A stretch of DNA of 64,000 bases from G965205255 sp965205255 (GCA_965205255.1 OZ242051.1:2852001-2916000), one strand, 5' to 3'; positions 53,811-63,898 are shown, counted from the first letter of the stretch. Notes: generated by a model from the letters alone, not told the origin. Translations and numbers: made by a program.

Positions 53811-56312
53811 TTAGTGTTTTGTCTGATTTGAGGTAGAATTTATAGTTATGCCAAATGTTGTGCCCGAAGGGCTAGATGTAACATTGGCAGTGCATGCGTC
53901 AGGGTTTTTAGCTGCTGAGTCTTTGCACGTTATTGTCGGATTAAACAGGTAAATACCAGGAAGGAGATCGCTTAATTTATGCGTTCCCATGCAGCTTTCA
54001 GTAATATATTTATCATCGATACAGTGAAGTAAATAGTCTGCTTCCTCCTCGCTTCCCATTGTTTTACCAGTTTCAGGAACTACAAGAGAGAAGCCGTTAG
54101 GGCCGGAAATGATTGTTTGATTGGTGGAAAGATAATCTTGAGGCGTCCAGTCTTCCATATCAGGTACATGATCCCAAAATACTGACAAGTAAGCCTTCTG
54201 ATCATCTCCTATAAAAAATATGCCTGAATGGTTCGGAAAAGACGGCATGTGCGTTACAACTTGAATTGGCTTTCCAATGTATTTACTACTGTGGTATTTA
54301 TCACTGAACTGAAAGAACTGGTCGTCAGACATAGGATTTGGAGAGTAATTTATATTTGGGGATATTTCCGGATATACGGTACCATTATTTAAGAAGACGT
54401 TTAGATTCCCACTGTTACCATCAAAAACTACAGAATTGATATTCTTTATCTGATCCTTGGGAATCGATGGAAAAAGTTCTGAAGTAGGTTGTGGGTATTC
54501 GGGCCGTCTTGCAAAATTGTGGTTGTCATCTTTGGAAAGTACAACATATCTGCCACTTTTATAGAAGACATAATACAGTGTTAAATCTGGTGGTATATCA
54601 GCTTGCAGCTCTTTGTTTGTGTGTAACTGATACTTAGTATTATTTTTCTTTTTGGATAAGTAAGGGTTTGCATTCTTAAATACCATGGCATATATATGAT
54701 ACTTATTAGCATAAAACTTATACGAATAGTCCTTTTGATCCATCAGGTATGTCAAGTCAATACCGGGCCAGTTACCCCGCTTAAAATCATCCGCGGTATA
54801 TTCCACGCCCGTACTACTTGCGCCTATATACCTACCGTTATTCAGGAAAATATAAAATCTTTTTTTTGCCGCTGCATAAAACGCTGTAACTATTTTATTA
54901 GTGCCTACAGCATTGCTCAAACCCGGCCACTCTGCGTAAGATTGTAACTTGGGATTGTCGTCGTTGGTATTGGCAGTTATAAAGGTATTATTATCTAAAA
55001 AATAATAATTTGTCTCACTGTCATTTGCAGCTGCCACAATTTTATGTTGTGCAATAAGATTTCTAATCGGAGTCGAGAGTATATTCGCTCGCGCAGAGTG
55101 ATGGATCTCGTCGTAATCAACAACTGTACCATTGTCCAGAATAAACCTTTCACTGTCATTATCTGTTGATGTGTTTAATATGGCCGCAACATTATGGTTG
55201 CCAATGATGGATAGTAGTCCCTTATATCCTCTTGTTGTGGCCGCAGGGTAGCCAGAATCCAGCGTCTGATAGAAGGGATCTAAGCGATAATAAAGTGGAG
55301 GACGAAAGGTAAGTGATGAAATGTAAGTACCTGCTATTATAGGATCCAGATCGCTTTTTACTCCCACAGTAATATTATGATCATTATTGTTGTCATCCTT
55401 ATAACTGAACGACCATTTTCCATTTTCGTCCAGAGCATCATAAGGAATAACTGTCGGGTAATTAGTCGATGTACTTGCGCTGTCTGTAGATCCCATGGCA
55501 GAAATCTTTTCGCTATCGTCGTTAAAAAGTTTAGAAGAAGTACTAATGAATGACTTGTCTTTTGCAGTAAAATGAGAAAGCGTATCATTTGTATTATTGG
55601 TTATCTTGATAGCATTTGTTTTTATATCATTACATTGGACAACATTTAAGGATAGAGATTCATCAGCTACATGAGGTGATGTAGTTGCGGCCAAGTTATC
55701 ATGAAAAATATACTGGTTTTTAGTTATGGCAAGTGCCGGACCCATAAAATGTGTAAATTGGCTTTGCGCATAATTTTCTGCAAGTCGGCTGACATAAACC
55801 CCTTTTGACTCTTCTGGACGGTAATTTACATCTACCCAGTTAGTTGTAGAGTCAGGTATATTTTGCTTATAAGCTATGCCATTCTGACCAGTAATAGTGC
55901 ATGACTCGGTTTTACCTTTTAAACGTAGGTGAATAGTAGGAAATTGAAGATAGATTGAACCTGACAAATTTTCTTCGCTGCAATAATGATATACGTCTAA
56001 AAGATCTGCTACTTTGTAATAATACAGAAACGATCTTGATTGTGTGGCTGGGATGACATAGCCTGAGTTCTTTCCTGTTGGTGTCATGACTATATAGTCA
56101 GTAGGTTGTAATGTTAAGTCTTCATTAGTTGAGTTTGTAATAGTGATTGGCTTGTCAATAAGATAATTAGTGTCGTGAGAAAACTCGGTCATGTCAAAAT
56201 TATTGCTGGTTATTTGAGGAAAGCCTTTCTGACAGAAATCGTCAGCAGCCCCTTTAATCCAAAAACACAGCAGGCATGCACTCAAAAGTGCGGTATATAC
56301 GGTCTTTAGCAT
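53811..56312 (-). CDS. Secreted hemopexin-like repeat protein, paralogue 1
   Basis: 833 residues. Signal peptide about 1-22. Two related beta domains follow (ITITNSTNEDLTLQPTDYI at 57-75; IKITNNTNDTLSHFTAKDKS at 235-254). Residues ~360-680 hold hemopexin-like strands: VAAILN...RFILDNGTVV, IVAAANDSETNYYFLDNNT, WPGLSNAVGTNKIVTAFY, RFYIFLNNGRYIG and LNVFLNNGTVY. A cysteine pair (CKDSAAKNPDAC) is near the C-terminus. Hemopexin folds bind haem, metals or host proteins; no enzyme domain is seen. Shares its layout with the protein at 58.2 kb and, in part, the chimera at 1 kb. Probably surface or secreted; ligand unknown. Confidence 0.78.
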   Translation of the reverse strand: MLKTVYTALLSACLLCFWIKGAADDFCQKGFPQITSNNFDMTEFSHDTNYLIDKPITITNSTNEDLTLQPTDYIVMTPTGKNSGYVIPATQSRSFLYYYKVADLLDVYHYCSEENLSGSIYLQFPTIHLRLKGKTESCTITGQNGIAYKQNIPDSTTNWVDVNYRPEESKGVYVSRLAENYAQSQFTHFMGPALAITKNQYIFHDNLAATTSPHVADESLSLNVVQCNDIKTNAIKITNNTNDTLSHFTAKDKSFISTSSKLFNDDSEKISAMGSTDSASTSTNYPTVIPYDALDENGKWSFSYKDDNNNDHNITVGVKSDLDPIIAGTYISSLTFRPPLYYRLDPFYQTLDSGYPAATTRGYKGLLSIIGNHNVAAILNTSTDNDSERFILDNGTVVDYDEIHHSARANILSTPIRNLIAQHKIVAAANDSETNYYFLDNNTFITANTNDDNPKLQSYAEWPGLSNAVGTNKIVTAFYAAAKKRFYIFLNNGRYIGASSTGVEYTADDFKRGNWPGIDLTYLMDQKDYSYKFYANKYHIYAMVFKNANPYLSKKKNNTKYQLHTNKELQADIPPDLTLYYVFYKSGRYVVLSKDDNHNFARRPEYPQPTSELFPSIPKDQIKNINSVVFDGNSGNLNVFLNNGTVYPEISPNINYSPNPMSDDQFFQFSDKYHSSKYIGKPIQVVTHMPSFPNHSGIFFIGDDQKAYLSVFWDHVPDMEDWTPQDYLSTNQTIISGPNGFSLVVPETGKTMGSEEEADYLLHCIDDKYITESCMGTHKLSDLLPGIYLFNPTITCKDSAAKNPDACTANVTSSPSGTTFGITINSTSNQTKH

Positions 56313-56403
56313 AAGTTAAGCTCTGTAGTTTATGAGTTGAATGAAAGAATAATAAAGTAGGGTTAAAAAAAAATTATAAGCTTTTCAGCTCGTAAGCAAA
56401 AAT

Positions 56404-57240
56404 CTACCGAATGAGATAACCGTACACAAAACAAAGTGCGGGTTTGACTCGTTGAAAATTACCATTGCTTTGACCGAACAATCCTGATTTGATTTTTTCC
56501 CAAGTAGGCTCAAAAAATACATTAATGTCACTTTTGAGCTCAGGAACTGAACGGAAGAAAACATTATTTCTTACCAGTTCATTCATCACCTTCCAGCATC
56601 GTTTTATCGGATTCAACTTTGGATTGTACAGCGACAGAAGATTAATATTAATGTTCAGTTTTTCTGCTTGCACAAACGTTTTTGCACTTCGGTTATACGG
56701 TTTGCGGTCCAGAATAAAATAAACTTTTTTGTCAGAAGAAGCCTGTTTCAATGCACCCGGAAAGTCAGTGACAGCATCACTATTAATGGTTTCATATGTT
56801 TTACTGGCCAGTGTTCGATCGGTCAAATTGATTTCTCCAAAATGTTTACCCGAAAAGTATGTGTTGCTTCAATCTAAGCTATGACCTGATATGCGTTTAG
56901 GTATAAATCTTGCTCTAAATGTACACAGCTGCTCGCTCTGTTGCCGGTTAAGTTTTGGCTGAGAACATTCTGATGCATAGCTGAATTTTTTGGACTGCTT
57001 AGACTTATCAAGATGGATGGTTCACTTATCAATAAATAATGTTAGTGGAATCTGTCAGACATTCCAGACCTCACAGGCAAAAGAGATGCGATAATGCGGC
57101 CACCTGTCTTTCGGTTTTTTCACAACAGTTCCGTTGTATGAGTGCGTTTTGTTCGTCAGAACGATAAAATCCTTGTATGACCAGCATTGTACTGTAACAG
57201 TAAAAAACTGACAACAGTTTTTGTGTAAAATCTGCATGTT
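56404..57240 (-). pseudogene. IS630-family transposase remnant, copy 1
   Basis: The minus strand at 56404-56826 encodes the DDE_3 C-terminal half (YFILDRKPYNRSAK; LSLYNPKLNPIKRCWKVMNE, with the PxLNPIErxWkvmne motif and NNVFF). Upstream DNA to about 57240 contains further pieces in other frames (NRQQSEQL, KPKDRWPHYRISF), broken by stops and frameshifts. It cannot make an active transposase. It lies just beyond the start of the hemopexin-like gene. Confidence 0.85.
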
Positions 57241-57316
57241 TACTTAATTTGTGTGCAGGGCTTTATAACATGGAAGCCAGATATAGCCAACCACCTGTGT
57301 ATAGGTTCATACTTTA

Positions 57317-57478
57317 TTAAGGCCCAAGTAGTTTCCTATCTGAATTGGCTAATATACACCATTGCGTTTGATCTTGAAAACTAAAATGTGGGCGATAATT
57401 ATTGTATTTATCGACGGCTTTTCTCAGTTTATTCTGAATGCCACCAACAGTATAAGCCTGTAAGCTACTCTGGTTCTG
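57317..57478 (-). pseudogene. C-terminal fragment of an IS3/IS481-type transposase
   Basis: The minus strand reads QNQSSLQAYTVGGIQNKLRK, AVDKYNNYRPHFSFQDQTQW and ends LLGP at the TAA at 57317. The KxNxYRPHxSLxxxTP pattern is the conserved end of the rve integrase-type transposases. The upstream part is missing, cut off by an IS982 fragment. Confidence 0.7.
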
Positions 57479-57489
57479 AATATTTTATT

Positions 57490-57918
57490 TATTCGATCAG
57501 CACCGCCATGTAAGAAATATATGTAGGCTTGCCGTATCGATTTTGCATAAAAGCACAGAGTCTAATCAATACCTGAGGCATGAGTTATACAAAGCAATTG
57601 TAACTAACCAGTTCTGGGACAAGGTGCCCTTCATGACGACTGATAGATTTGAGATAGAAGTCTTTAAAGCTGCGGTAATCTAAGCGATGGAGTTGAACGA
57701 CAATTGCAATCACTTCACTCAGGCTAAGACGACAAGAACGAATCCGCTTTTTGCATGTCGAGTCCAATAAAAATTAATGAAATAGAGGTATAAGAGTCTG
57801 GCAAAAGTCATTCATCTAGCAGAAAATACGGGTAAGTATAGTGTCTTTCGTGTTGTACCTCATCTTGTGAAATCATACTATACACGGAGCACTATGCTTT
57901 TTACGTCGAACTGAGGTT
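57490..57918 (-). pseudogene. N-terminal fragment of an IS982-family transposase with one terminal repeat
   Basis: The right end CGAACTGAGGTT (to 57918) matches the terminal repeat of the IS982 relic at 26771-27107. Minus-strand coding starts near 57767: RLSLSEVIAIVVQLHRLDYR, SFKDFYLKSISRHEGHLVP, LVSYNCFV, stop, then LMPQVLIRLCAFMQNRYGKP. This is the IS982 N-terminus with an in-frame stop; the catalytic part is lost. Confidence 0.8.
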
Positions 57919-58071
57919 ATTTAAATAGCACTAGGATTTGGACGCTAATTTACGTGCTTGATGGCTTTGAGAGTGTCTTTATTGAGCATTGAGCTATTGT
58001 CCATCTGCTTGTCTATAGTATCCATCTTACCTGATGTGGGTAAGATTAAATCAAAACAATTAGTCCATCAT

Positions 58072-58115
58072 AAAAAAGCCTGAAACTTCTGTATTGCAAA
58101 AGTTCCTGGCTTTTT
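58072..58115. terminator. Terminator, copy 2
   Basis: AAAAAAGCCTGAAACTT with AAAGTTCCTGGCTTTTT, the duplicate of the signal at 53751. It ends the minus-strand gene at 58176. Confidence 0.7.
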
Positions 58116-58175
58116 CGTGGTGAACTTGCTGTTTAATCTTGTATTACAAGTAATAGCAAGCCTATAGTACAATTA

Positions 58176-60674
58176 TTAGTGTTTTGTCTGATGTGAGGCA
58201 GAAGTTATAGCTATGTTAAAAGTTTTGGCCGGAGAGTTACCTGTAACACTGACAGTGCATGTGTCAGGGTTTTTAGCTGCTGAGTCTTTGCACGTTATTG
58301 TCGGCTTGAACAGGTAAATACCAGAAAAGAGATCGCTTAATTTTTTCCATTCTGTATATTCTTGATCAATATAGACAACATCTTGACTGTGATGTAAATA
58401 GCACGCTTCCTCCTCGCCTCCCGTTGTTTTACCAGTTGAAGTAACTACAAGAGTGCTGCTATTAGGGCCGGAAATCACTTTTTCCTGCTTGGTAACATTC
58501 GGTGTAGGAATCCACGCCCACCAAGGCGCACGATTCGTAAACAATTGCATGAAGGCCGCGGAATTATCGCTAACTGGTGCAAAATATATGCCTGTACTTT
58601 GCGATACAGCCGGCATGGACGTTACAGATATAATTGACGATGCAGGGAACAGAATTTTCATAAAAAACTGGGCGTCAGGAATAGGATGTTGAGGGTAATT
58701 TACGTGAGGGGATACTCCCGTATATACGGTACCATTATTTAAGTAGACGTTCAGGTCTCCCGTATTGGTATCAAAAGCTACAGATTGAATATTTTTTATC
58801 TGATCCTTGGCAATCGATGGAAAAAGCTCTGAAGTAGGTTTTGGATATCCGGGCATCATTGCAAAATTGTGCACTTCATCTTGGTAAAGTATAGCGTATC
58901 TGCCACTTTTATAAAAGACATACTCCAGTGCTAAAACTGGGTTTGAAGTAAGTTTCAGCCCTTTGTTTTTGTATAACTGACCCTTAATATTATTTTTCTT
59001 TTTGGATAAGTTGGGGCTTGCCTTCTTAAATACCATGGCATATATATGGAGCTTATTAGCATAAAACTTATACGAATAGTCCTTTTGATCCATCAGGTAT
59101 GCCAAGTCAATAGCAGGCCAGTAATTCAGTTTAAAATCAGACGCCGTATTTATATCGCCCGCTCCAGCTGAGCGTATATACGTACCGTCATTCAGGAAAA
59201 TATAAAATTTTTGGTTTGGCGTGTCATAAAACGCTGCAACTATTTTATTAGTGCCTACAGCCGCGCTCAAACCCTTCCAGACTGCGAAGGATCGTAACTG
59301 GGCATCATGGTCATTGGTATCGGTTGCTATATAGGTATTATTATCTAAAAAATAATAAAAATGCTTGTAGTCAGTTGCAGCTGCCACAATCTTATTATGT
59401 CCCATAAGCCCAAGAACCGCACTCGGGAGTTCTTGTACTGTCGTAGTTTCTTCGTGTTCGTCGAAATAAACTGTTGTATTATTGTCCAGAATAAATTCTT
59501 CACCCTTACCATCTGGTGATATGCCTAATGTGGCGAGAACATTATGGTTGCCAATGGCAGATAGTAGTGACTTATATCCGCTTGCTATGGCCTTAGGGTA
59601 GCCAGACTCAAGCGACTGAGTGCTGGAATCTAAGCGATAATAAAGCGGAGGATTAAAAATGCTAGATCCTTTAATGTAAAAACCTGATAGTATAGGATCT
59701 AGATCGCTTTTTACTCCCACAGTAATAGTATGATTATTATTGTTTTTATCCTTATAACTGAACGACCAGTTTCCATTTTCGTCTAGCGCATCATAAGGAA
59801 TAACTGTCGGGTAATTAGCCGATGTAATTGCTTCGTCTGAAGATCCCAAGGGAGAAATCGTCTCGCTATCGTCGTTAAAAAGTTTAGAAGAACTACTGAT
59901 AAATGACTTGTCTTTTGCAGTAAAATGAGAAAGCGTATCATTTGTATTATTGGTTATTTCGATAGCATTTCCCTTTGTATCATGACATTGGGTAATATCT
60001 AACGACAAATTTTCTTGAACTATAGAAGGATTGCTAGATGCTGCCTTTTGATCATTAAAAACATACTGATTTTCACCCGAATCAAGTGCCTGACCCGAAA
60101 AGTGTGTATATTGGCTTTGCGCCAATTCGTTTTCAATGCGGCTATGATAAGTAACGGGGCTGGGATAAGGACCTCTATGTTGATAGTAATAGACATCTAC
60201 CCAGTTAGCTGATCTGAGCAAGCTCAACTTAGCTGTGTCATTATGAGCATGAACAGTGCATGACTCGGTCTTACCTTTGAAGTTTATATCATATGAAGGA
60301 AATTGAATAGCGATTGTAGCATCGAGATTTTTATCATTGCACTTAAGATAGACGTCTTTAAGACTTCCTGGTGCGTAATGATACGTAAACTTTCTTGTTT
60401 GTCCGGCTGGGATGACATAGCTTGGGTTGCCATCCACCGACAGCATGCTTATATAGTCAGTAGGTTGTATTGTTAAGTCTTCAAGGGTTGAGTTTGTAAT
60501 AGACATTGGCTTATTAATAAGATAGTCAGTGGTTTGGCCAAACTGATTCAATAAATCAGTAGTATTGGTTATTTGAGGCCAATATGTCTGACAGTAAGTA
60601 GCGTCAGCAAACCCTTTGGTGTAAAAACACAGCAGGCATGCACACAATAGTGCGGAATATATGGTCTTTAACAT
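58176..60674 (-). CDS. Secreted hemopexin-like repeat protein, paralogue 2
   Basis: 832 residues with the same plan as the protein at 53.8 kb: signal peptide (MLKTIYSALLCACLLCFYTK), beta domains with SITNSTLEDLTIQPTDYI and EITNNTNDTLSHFTAKDKS, hemopexin-like strands (NKIVAAFYDTPNQKFYIFLN; DGTYIRSAG; YYFLDNNTYIATDTND; LNVYLNNGTVY) and a final CKDSAAKNPDTC pair. Some blocks are nearly identical to paralogue 1 (DQKDYSYKFYANK), others are much changed, chiefly at 150-200 and 680-760. This suggests diversification of exposed parts after duplication. Confidence 0.78.
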   Translation of the reverse strand: MLKTIYSALLCACLLCFYTKGFADATYCQTYWPQITNTTDLLNQFGQTTDYLINKPMSITNSTLEDLTIQPTDYISMLSVDGNPSYVIPAGQTRKFTYHYAPGSLKDVYLKCNDKNLDATIAIQFPSYDINFKGKTESCTVHAHNDTAKLSLLRSANWVDVYYYQHRGPYPSPVTYHSRIENELAQSQYTHFSGQALDSGENQYVFNDQKAASSNPSIVQENLSLDITQCHDTKGNAIEITNNTNDTLSHFTAKDKSFISSSSKLFNDDSETISPLGSSDEAITSANYPTVIPYDALDENGNWSFSYKDKNNNNHTITVGVKSDLDPILSGFYIKGSSIFNPPLYYRLDSSTQSLESGYPKAIASGYKSLLSAIGNHNVLATLGISPDGKGEEFILDNNTTVYFDEHEETTTVQELPSAVLGLMGHNKIVAAATDYKHFYYFLDNNTYIATDTNDHDAQLRSFAVWKGLSAAVGTNKIVAAFYDTPNQKFYIFLNDGTYIRSAGAGDINTASDFKLNYWPAIDLAYLMDQKDYSYKFYANKLHIYAMVFKKASPNLSKKKNNIKGQLYKNKGLKLTSNPVLALEYVFYKSGRYAILYQDEVHNFAMMPGYPKPTSELFPSIAKDQIKNIQSVAFDTNTGDLNVYLNNGTVYTGVSPHVNYPQHPIPDAQFFMKILFPASSIISVTSMPAVSQSTGIYFAPVSDNSAAFMQLFTNRAPWWAWIPTPNVTKQEKVISGPNSSTLVVTSTGKTTGGEEEACYLHHSQDVVYIDQEYTEWKKLSDLFSGIYLFKPTITCKDSAAKNPDTCTVSVTGNSPAKTFNIAITSASHQTKH

Positions 60675-60854
60675 AAGTTAAGCTCTGTAATTTCTGAGTT
60701 GAAAGAAAAAATAATAAAGTTGCGTTAAAAAAACTTATAAGCTCGAAAAAAAATTTTTCAGAATGAGATAACTATATATAAGACAAATCAAAGTACGGGT
60801 TTAACTTGTTGAAAGTTATCATTAATTAGACTGAAAAATCCTAATCATGTTTTT

Positions 60855-61590
60855 CTAGGTAGGCTCAAATAATACATTAATGTTACTATTGAAACCAAGA
60901 ACTGAACGGAAGAAAACATTATTTCTTACCAGTTCATTCATCACCTTCCAGCATCGTTTTATCGGATTCAACTTTGGATTGTGCAGCGACAGAAGATTAA
61001 TATTAATGTTCAGTTTTTCTGCTTGCACAAACGTTTTTGCACTTCGGTTATACGGTTTGCGGTCCAGAATAAAATAAACTTTTTTGTCAGAAGAAGCCTG
61101 TTTCAATGCACTCGGAAAGTCAGTGACAGCGTCACTATTAATGGTTTCATATGTTTTACTGGCCAGTGTTCGATCGGTCAAATTGATTTCTCCAAAATGT
61201 TTACCCGAAAAGTATGTGTTGCTTCAATCTAAGCTATGACCTGATATGCGTTTAGGTACAAATCTTGTTCTAAATGTACACAGCTACTCTTTCTGTTTCC
61301 TGTTAAGTTTTGGCTGAGAACATTCTGATGCGTTGCTGAATTTTTTGGACTACTTAGACTTATCAAGATGGATGGTTCACTTATCAATAAATAATGTTAG
61401 TGGAATCTGTCAGACATTCCAGACCTCACAGGCAAAAAAGATACGATAATGCGGCCATCTGTCTTTCGGTTTTTTCATAACAGTTCCGTTGTATGAGTGC
61501 GTTTTGTTCGTCAGAACGATAAAATCCTTGTATGATCAGCATTGTACTGTAAACAGTAAAAAACTGACAACATTTTTTTTATAAACAGTG
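60855..61590 (-). pseudogene. IS630-family transposase remnant, copy 2
   Basis: 60855-61181 encodes the same DDE_3 fragment as copy 1 (LDRKPYNRSAKTF; LNPIKRCWKVMNE), shortened at the end by a stop after LFEPT. Further upstream remnants run to about 61590 in broken frames. Part of the duplicated module. Confidence 0.82.
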
Positions 61591-61612
61591 CATTTTTACT
61601 TAATTTATGTAC

Positions 61613-61868
61613 ACCTGTGTATAGGTTCATACCTTTTAAGGCTCAGGCCGTCTCCTGTCTTAGTTGGTTGAAGTTTCAGTACCGGCAGGAAACAAATACA
61701 AATGTCCCATCAGTGATGTTCATGACAGGATTGAAACGACTCAAACGTAAAAACCTTCTGATGTGTAGACTTTTTAACAGGTTAAATTTGAGCCTGAATG
61801 ACCAAAAAGTTAGCGAAGTCTCAGCACATCTTGGCAAGTATGTGGCTATTGCAGTGTAAAAATATCTC
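61613..61868. repeat. Relic repeat/IS end shared with 57.30 kb and 40.26 kb
   Basis: The left edge ACCTGTGTATAGGTTCATAC matches the end of the IS3-like fragment at 57.29 kb. The right part (GTTAAATTTGAGCCTGAATG ... GTGTAAAAATATCTC) matches the relic at 40.26 kb. Open frames on both strands exist, but none has start signals or a recognised product. Confidence 0.5.
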
Positions 61869-62024
61869 AGGTATTTTCGGATAAAAACACTATAAAAAAT
61901 AAAATATTTACAAATCAATTGATATCTTTTACTGTATTGAGCTTGTTGTAGTTTCAGACGGTTAAGGCTGAAAAAAGCTCGAGATTAATTTTAAAAAAAT
62001 CCTTAAAAAGGAGTTAGTTAAAGT

Positions 62025-62408
62025 ATGTCTTTTTTGAAAAAAATATTTACTGTGGTAACACTTCTTAGCTTAGGGGGCTGTGCTTCAATGTTTAATGGAA
62101 GTACACAACTCATGACGCTTTCAACCACAAATGGAAAATCGGTTAAAGCAATGATTAGTAATGCAGGAAATACCTATTATTCAACTTTACCTGATAGCAT
62201 CACTGCAACTCATGATGTTAACAGCATTTCTGTTTTTGTTAGTGATAAGAACTATGAATCAACCGAATATAGAGTACCTAAAAGTATTACACCCGCTTTT
62301 TGGGCAAATATTCTGTTCTGGCCAGGTTTTTTTGTTGATATGGCAACCGGTGACATGTGGAAGTACCCTTCAGATGTTATTGTTCCGCTAACCGCAAAAA
62401 AAGCATGA
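62025..62408 (+). CDS. Small predicted lipoprotein
   Basis: 127 residues, with AAGGAG 13 bases before the ATG. A lipoprotein signal (LLSLGGC, Cys at about residue 19) is followed by ASMFNGSTQ and a beta-sandwich-like body (MTLSTTNGKSVKAMISNAG), then a hydrophobic FWANILFWPGFFVDMATG segment and YPSDVIVPL. This pattern is shared by many short proteobacterial lipoproteins with the opening GCASxxxGSTQ and an xxWNIxFGG/ATG segment. The function is unknown. It stands alone between the duplicated module and apbE. Confidence 0.82.
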   Translation: MSFLKKIFTVVTLLSLGGCASMFNGSTQLMTLSTTNGKSVKAMISNAGNTYYSTLPDSITATHDVNSISVFVSDKNYESTEYRVPKSITPAFWANILFWPGFFVDMATGDMWKYPSDVIVPLTAKKA

Positions 62409-62443
62409 TGGAGTGGAATGGAGTAGCTTATTCGGAGTCATAG

Positions 62444-62512
62444 CAAAACCTGCTTCTAGCTTCTTATTGCGCTACTTTCCTGATTTTGGTGTTATGCGTT
62501 GCATTTAAATTT
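62444..62512. repeat. Left arm of the TAATACCAAAACC miniature element
   Basis: AGCAAAACCTGCTTCTAGCT, TCTTATTGCGCTACTTTCCT and GGTGTTATGCGTTGCAT follow the left half of the element. The right half is missing. The remaining ~270 bases before apbE show no gene. Confidence 0.65.
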
Positions 62513-62784
62513 TTTATACTTGTATAAAAAAAGGTGTTTTTATCTATAAATACTGTTTGCAGAATAACGTTTATACTGCAATCTGTTTTGTAATTGTTAG
62601 GATGGGTATTCTGTTATTAATCATCTTTATGAAGGTACTGTAACCGTTAAGAAGTGCTTGTTGTGATAGGTTCAGTATCTGATAGCAGGATTAGAGATGT
62701 TATATACAAAAATATAGGTAGCGGGCTTTAGTATTAGGTGGCAAGTAATAGTGTCTCATTTAGTGATTTTTTGGATAAAAATAT

Positions 62785-63897
62785 ATGAGTAACCCTGAGA
62801 ACAATAATATTTATAAAACAAAACGCAGGGTAACGGCTTCTATTATCGTATTTGCTTTGCTCATGCTAATATATTATCGTTACTATCAGCGTCCAGTAGA
62901 GTATACATTTTCTGGCTCTGTTATGGGAACATCTTATCACGTAAAGTATTTGTCAAAACGTTTATCAGAGGCGAGACAGCGAGAAATTGCAACTAAAGTT
63001 TCTGGTGCTCTACATCGTATTGATAATAAAATGTCCACCTATAAGCCTGCCTCTGAGTTGATGAAGTTCAATGCTTGGCCAGTGAATAAACCCTTTCCAG
63101 TTTCTAGCGATTTAGCAGGAATACTTCAGGAAAGCAAAAAAATTTCGGTTCTCTCTCACGGGGCTTACGATGTAACTATTGGGAATTTGGTTAATCTTTG
63201 GGGGTTTGGACCTTACAAAAATTCGATGGCACCTGCATTTATTGCTATGCAAAAAGATAAGACCGTTCATCACATTCCTTCAAATTCGTTGATTAAAAAA
63301 GCAAAAAATGAATCAGGTTATCAATATTTAGAGGTTGATGTTTACAGAAAAATTGTTACCAAAAAGAAAAAAATGTTTGTTGATCTTTCTTCTATCGCTA
63401 AAGGTTATGGTGTGGATGTTGCTGCCCGCTCGTTAAAAGAAAGTGGAATCGCTAATTATATGGTAGAAGTAGGTGGTGAAATACATGTTGAAGGTAATAG
63501 TCTGAACAAGGAACCTTGGCGTATTGCAATTCGCTCACCTGTACAAGCTCAGGAGACCCCTTATAAAACTATTTATTTGAAAAATGAGGGTATGGCAACA
63601 TCAGGAGATTATCTCAATTACTATGACGTAAATCATATTCGCTATAGTCATGAAATAGATCCACGTACCGGATATCCGAAAGCAAACAATATCGCTTCGG
63701 TCACTGTTATTGCGCCAAACACTACTCTGGCAGATGCTTATTCAACGATGTTTATGATTTTAAAGCCAGAAGAAGGCAGGGCGTTGGCAGATAAGCTTGA
63801 TCTTGCTGTTTATTTTATTTATCGGATGACTGGAGACCACGGGTTCACAACCTACGCTACACCATCGTTTCAAAAATTTACCGCACAGCGAGGCTAG
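62785..63897 (+). CDS. apbE: FAD:protein FMN transferase ApbE
   Basis: 370 residues. It attaches FMN to threonines of NqrB and NqrC in the periplasm. Motifs present: SVMGTSYHVKY, MSTYKPASELMKFN, DLSSIAKGYGVDVAA, VEVGGEIHVEG, TSGDYLNYY, HEIDPRTGYP and TTLADAYSTMFMI. The N-terminus has an uncleaved-looking membrane helix (about 17-31) and no lipobox Cys, unlike many ApbE lipoproteins. It lies directly before nqrM, as in normal nqr operons, but is separated from nqrF by the inserted modules. Confidence 0.95.
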   Translation: MSNPENNNIYKTKRRVTASIIVFALLMLIYYRYYQRPVEYTFSGSVMGTSYHVKYLSKRLSEARQREIATKVSGALHRIDNKMSTYKPASELMKFNAWPVNKPFPVSSDLAGILQESKKISVLSHGAYDVTIGNLVNLWGFGPYKNSMAPAFIAMQKDKTVHHIPSNSLIKKAKNESGYQYLEVDVYRKIVTKKKKMFVDLSSIAKGYGVDVAARSLKESGIANYMVEVGGEIHVEGNSLNKEPWRIAIRSPVQAQETPYKTIYLKNEGMATSGDYLNYYDVNHIRYSHEIDPRTGYPKANNIASVTVIAPNTTLADAYSTMFMILKPEEGRALADKLDLAVYFIYRMTGDHGFTTYATPSFQKFTAQRG

Positions 63898-63898
63898 T

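Larger units (their letters stand above)
53597..57296. repeat. Duplicated module, copy 1 (~3.7 kb)
   Basis: It starts at the block before GGCTTTGAGAGTGTCTTTCT and runs through a terminator, the hemopexin-like gene and an IS630 remnant to CACCTGTGTATAGGTTCATA near 57290-57310. The same order and much of the same sequence recur at about 57.92-61.63 kb. Flanks and IS parts are more alike than the gene bodies, so the duplicated genes have diverged faster. Confidence 0.8.
57924..61625. repeat. Duplicated module, copy 2 (~3.7 kb)
   Basis: Same order as the 53.6-57.3 kb module: shared leader (GAGAGTGTCTTTATTGAGCA), terminator, hemopexin-like gene, IS630 remnant and the end ACCTGTGTATAGGTTCATAC at about 61613-61632. 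The two copies are in direct orientation, separated by the IS3-like and IS982 fragments. Confidence 0.8.

Noticed and set aside
61676..61918. 80-codon minus-strand frame in the relic repeat
   Set aside because: No ribosome site, and the DNA is a relic shared with a non-coding stretch at 40.26 kb whose frame is not kept.
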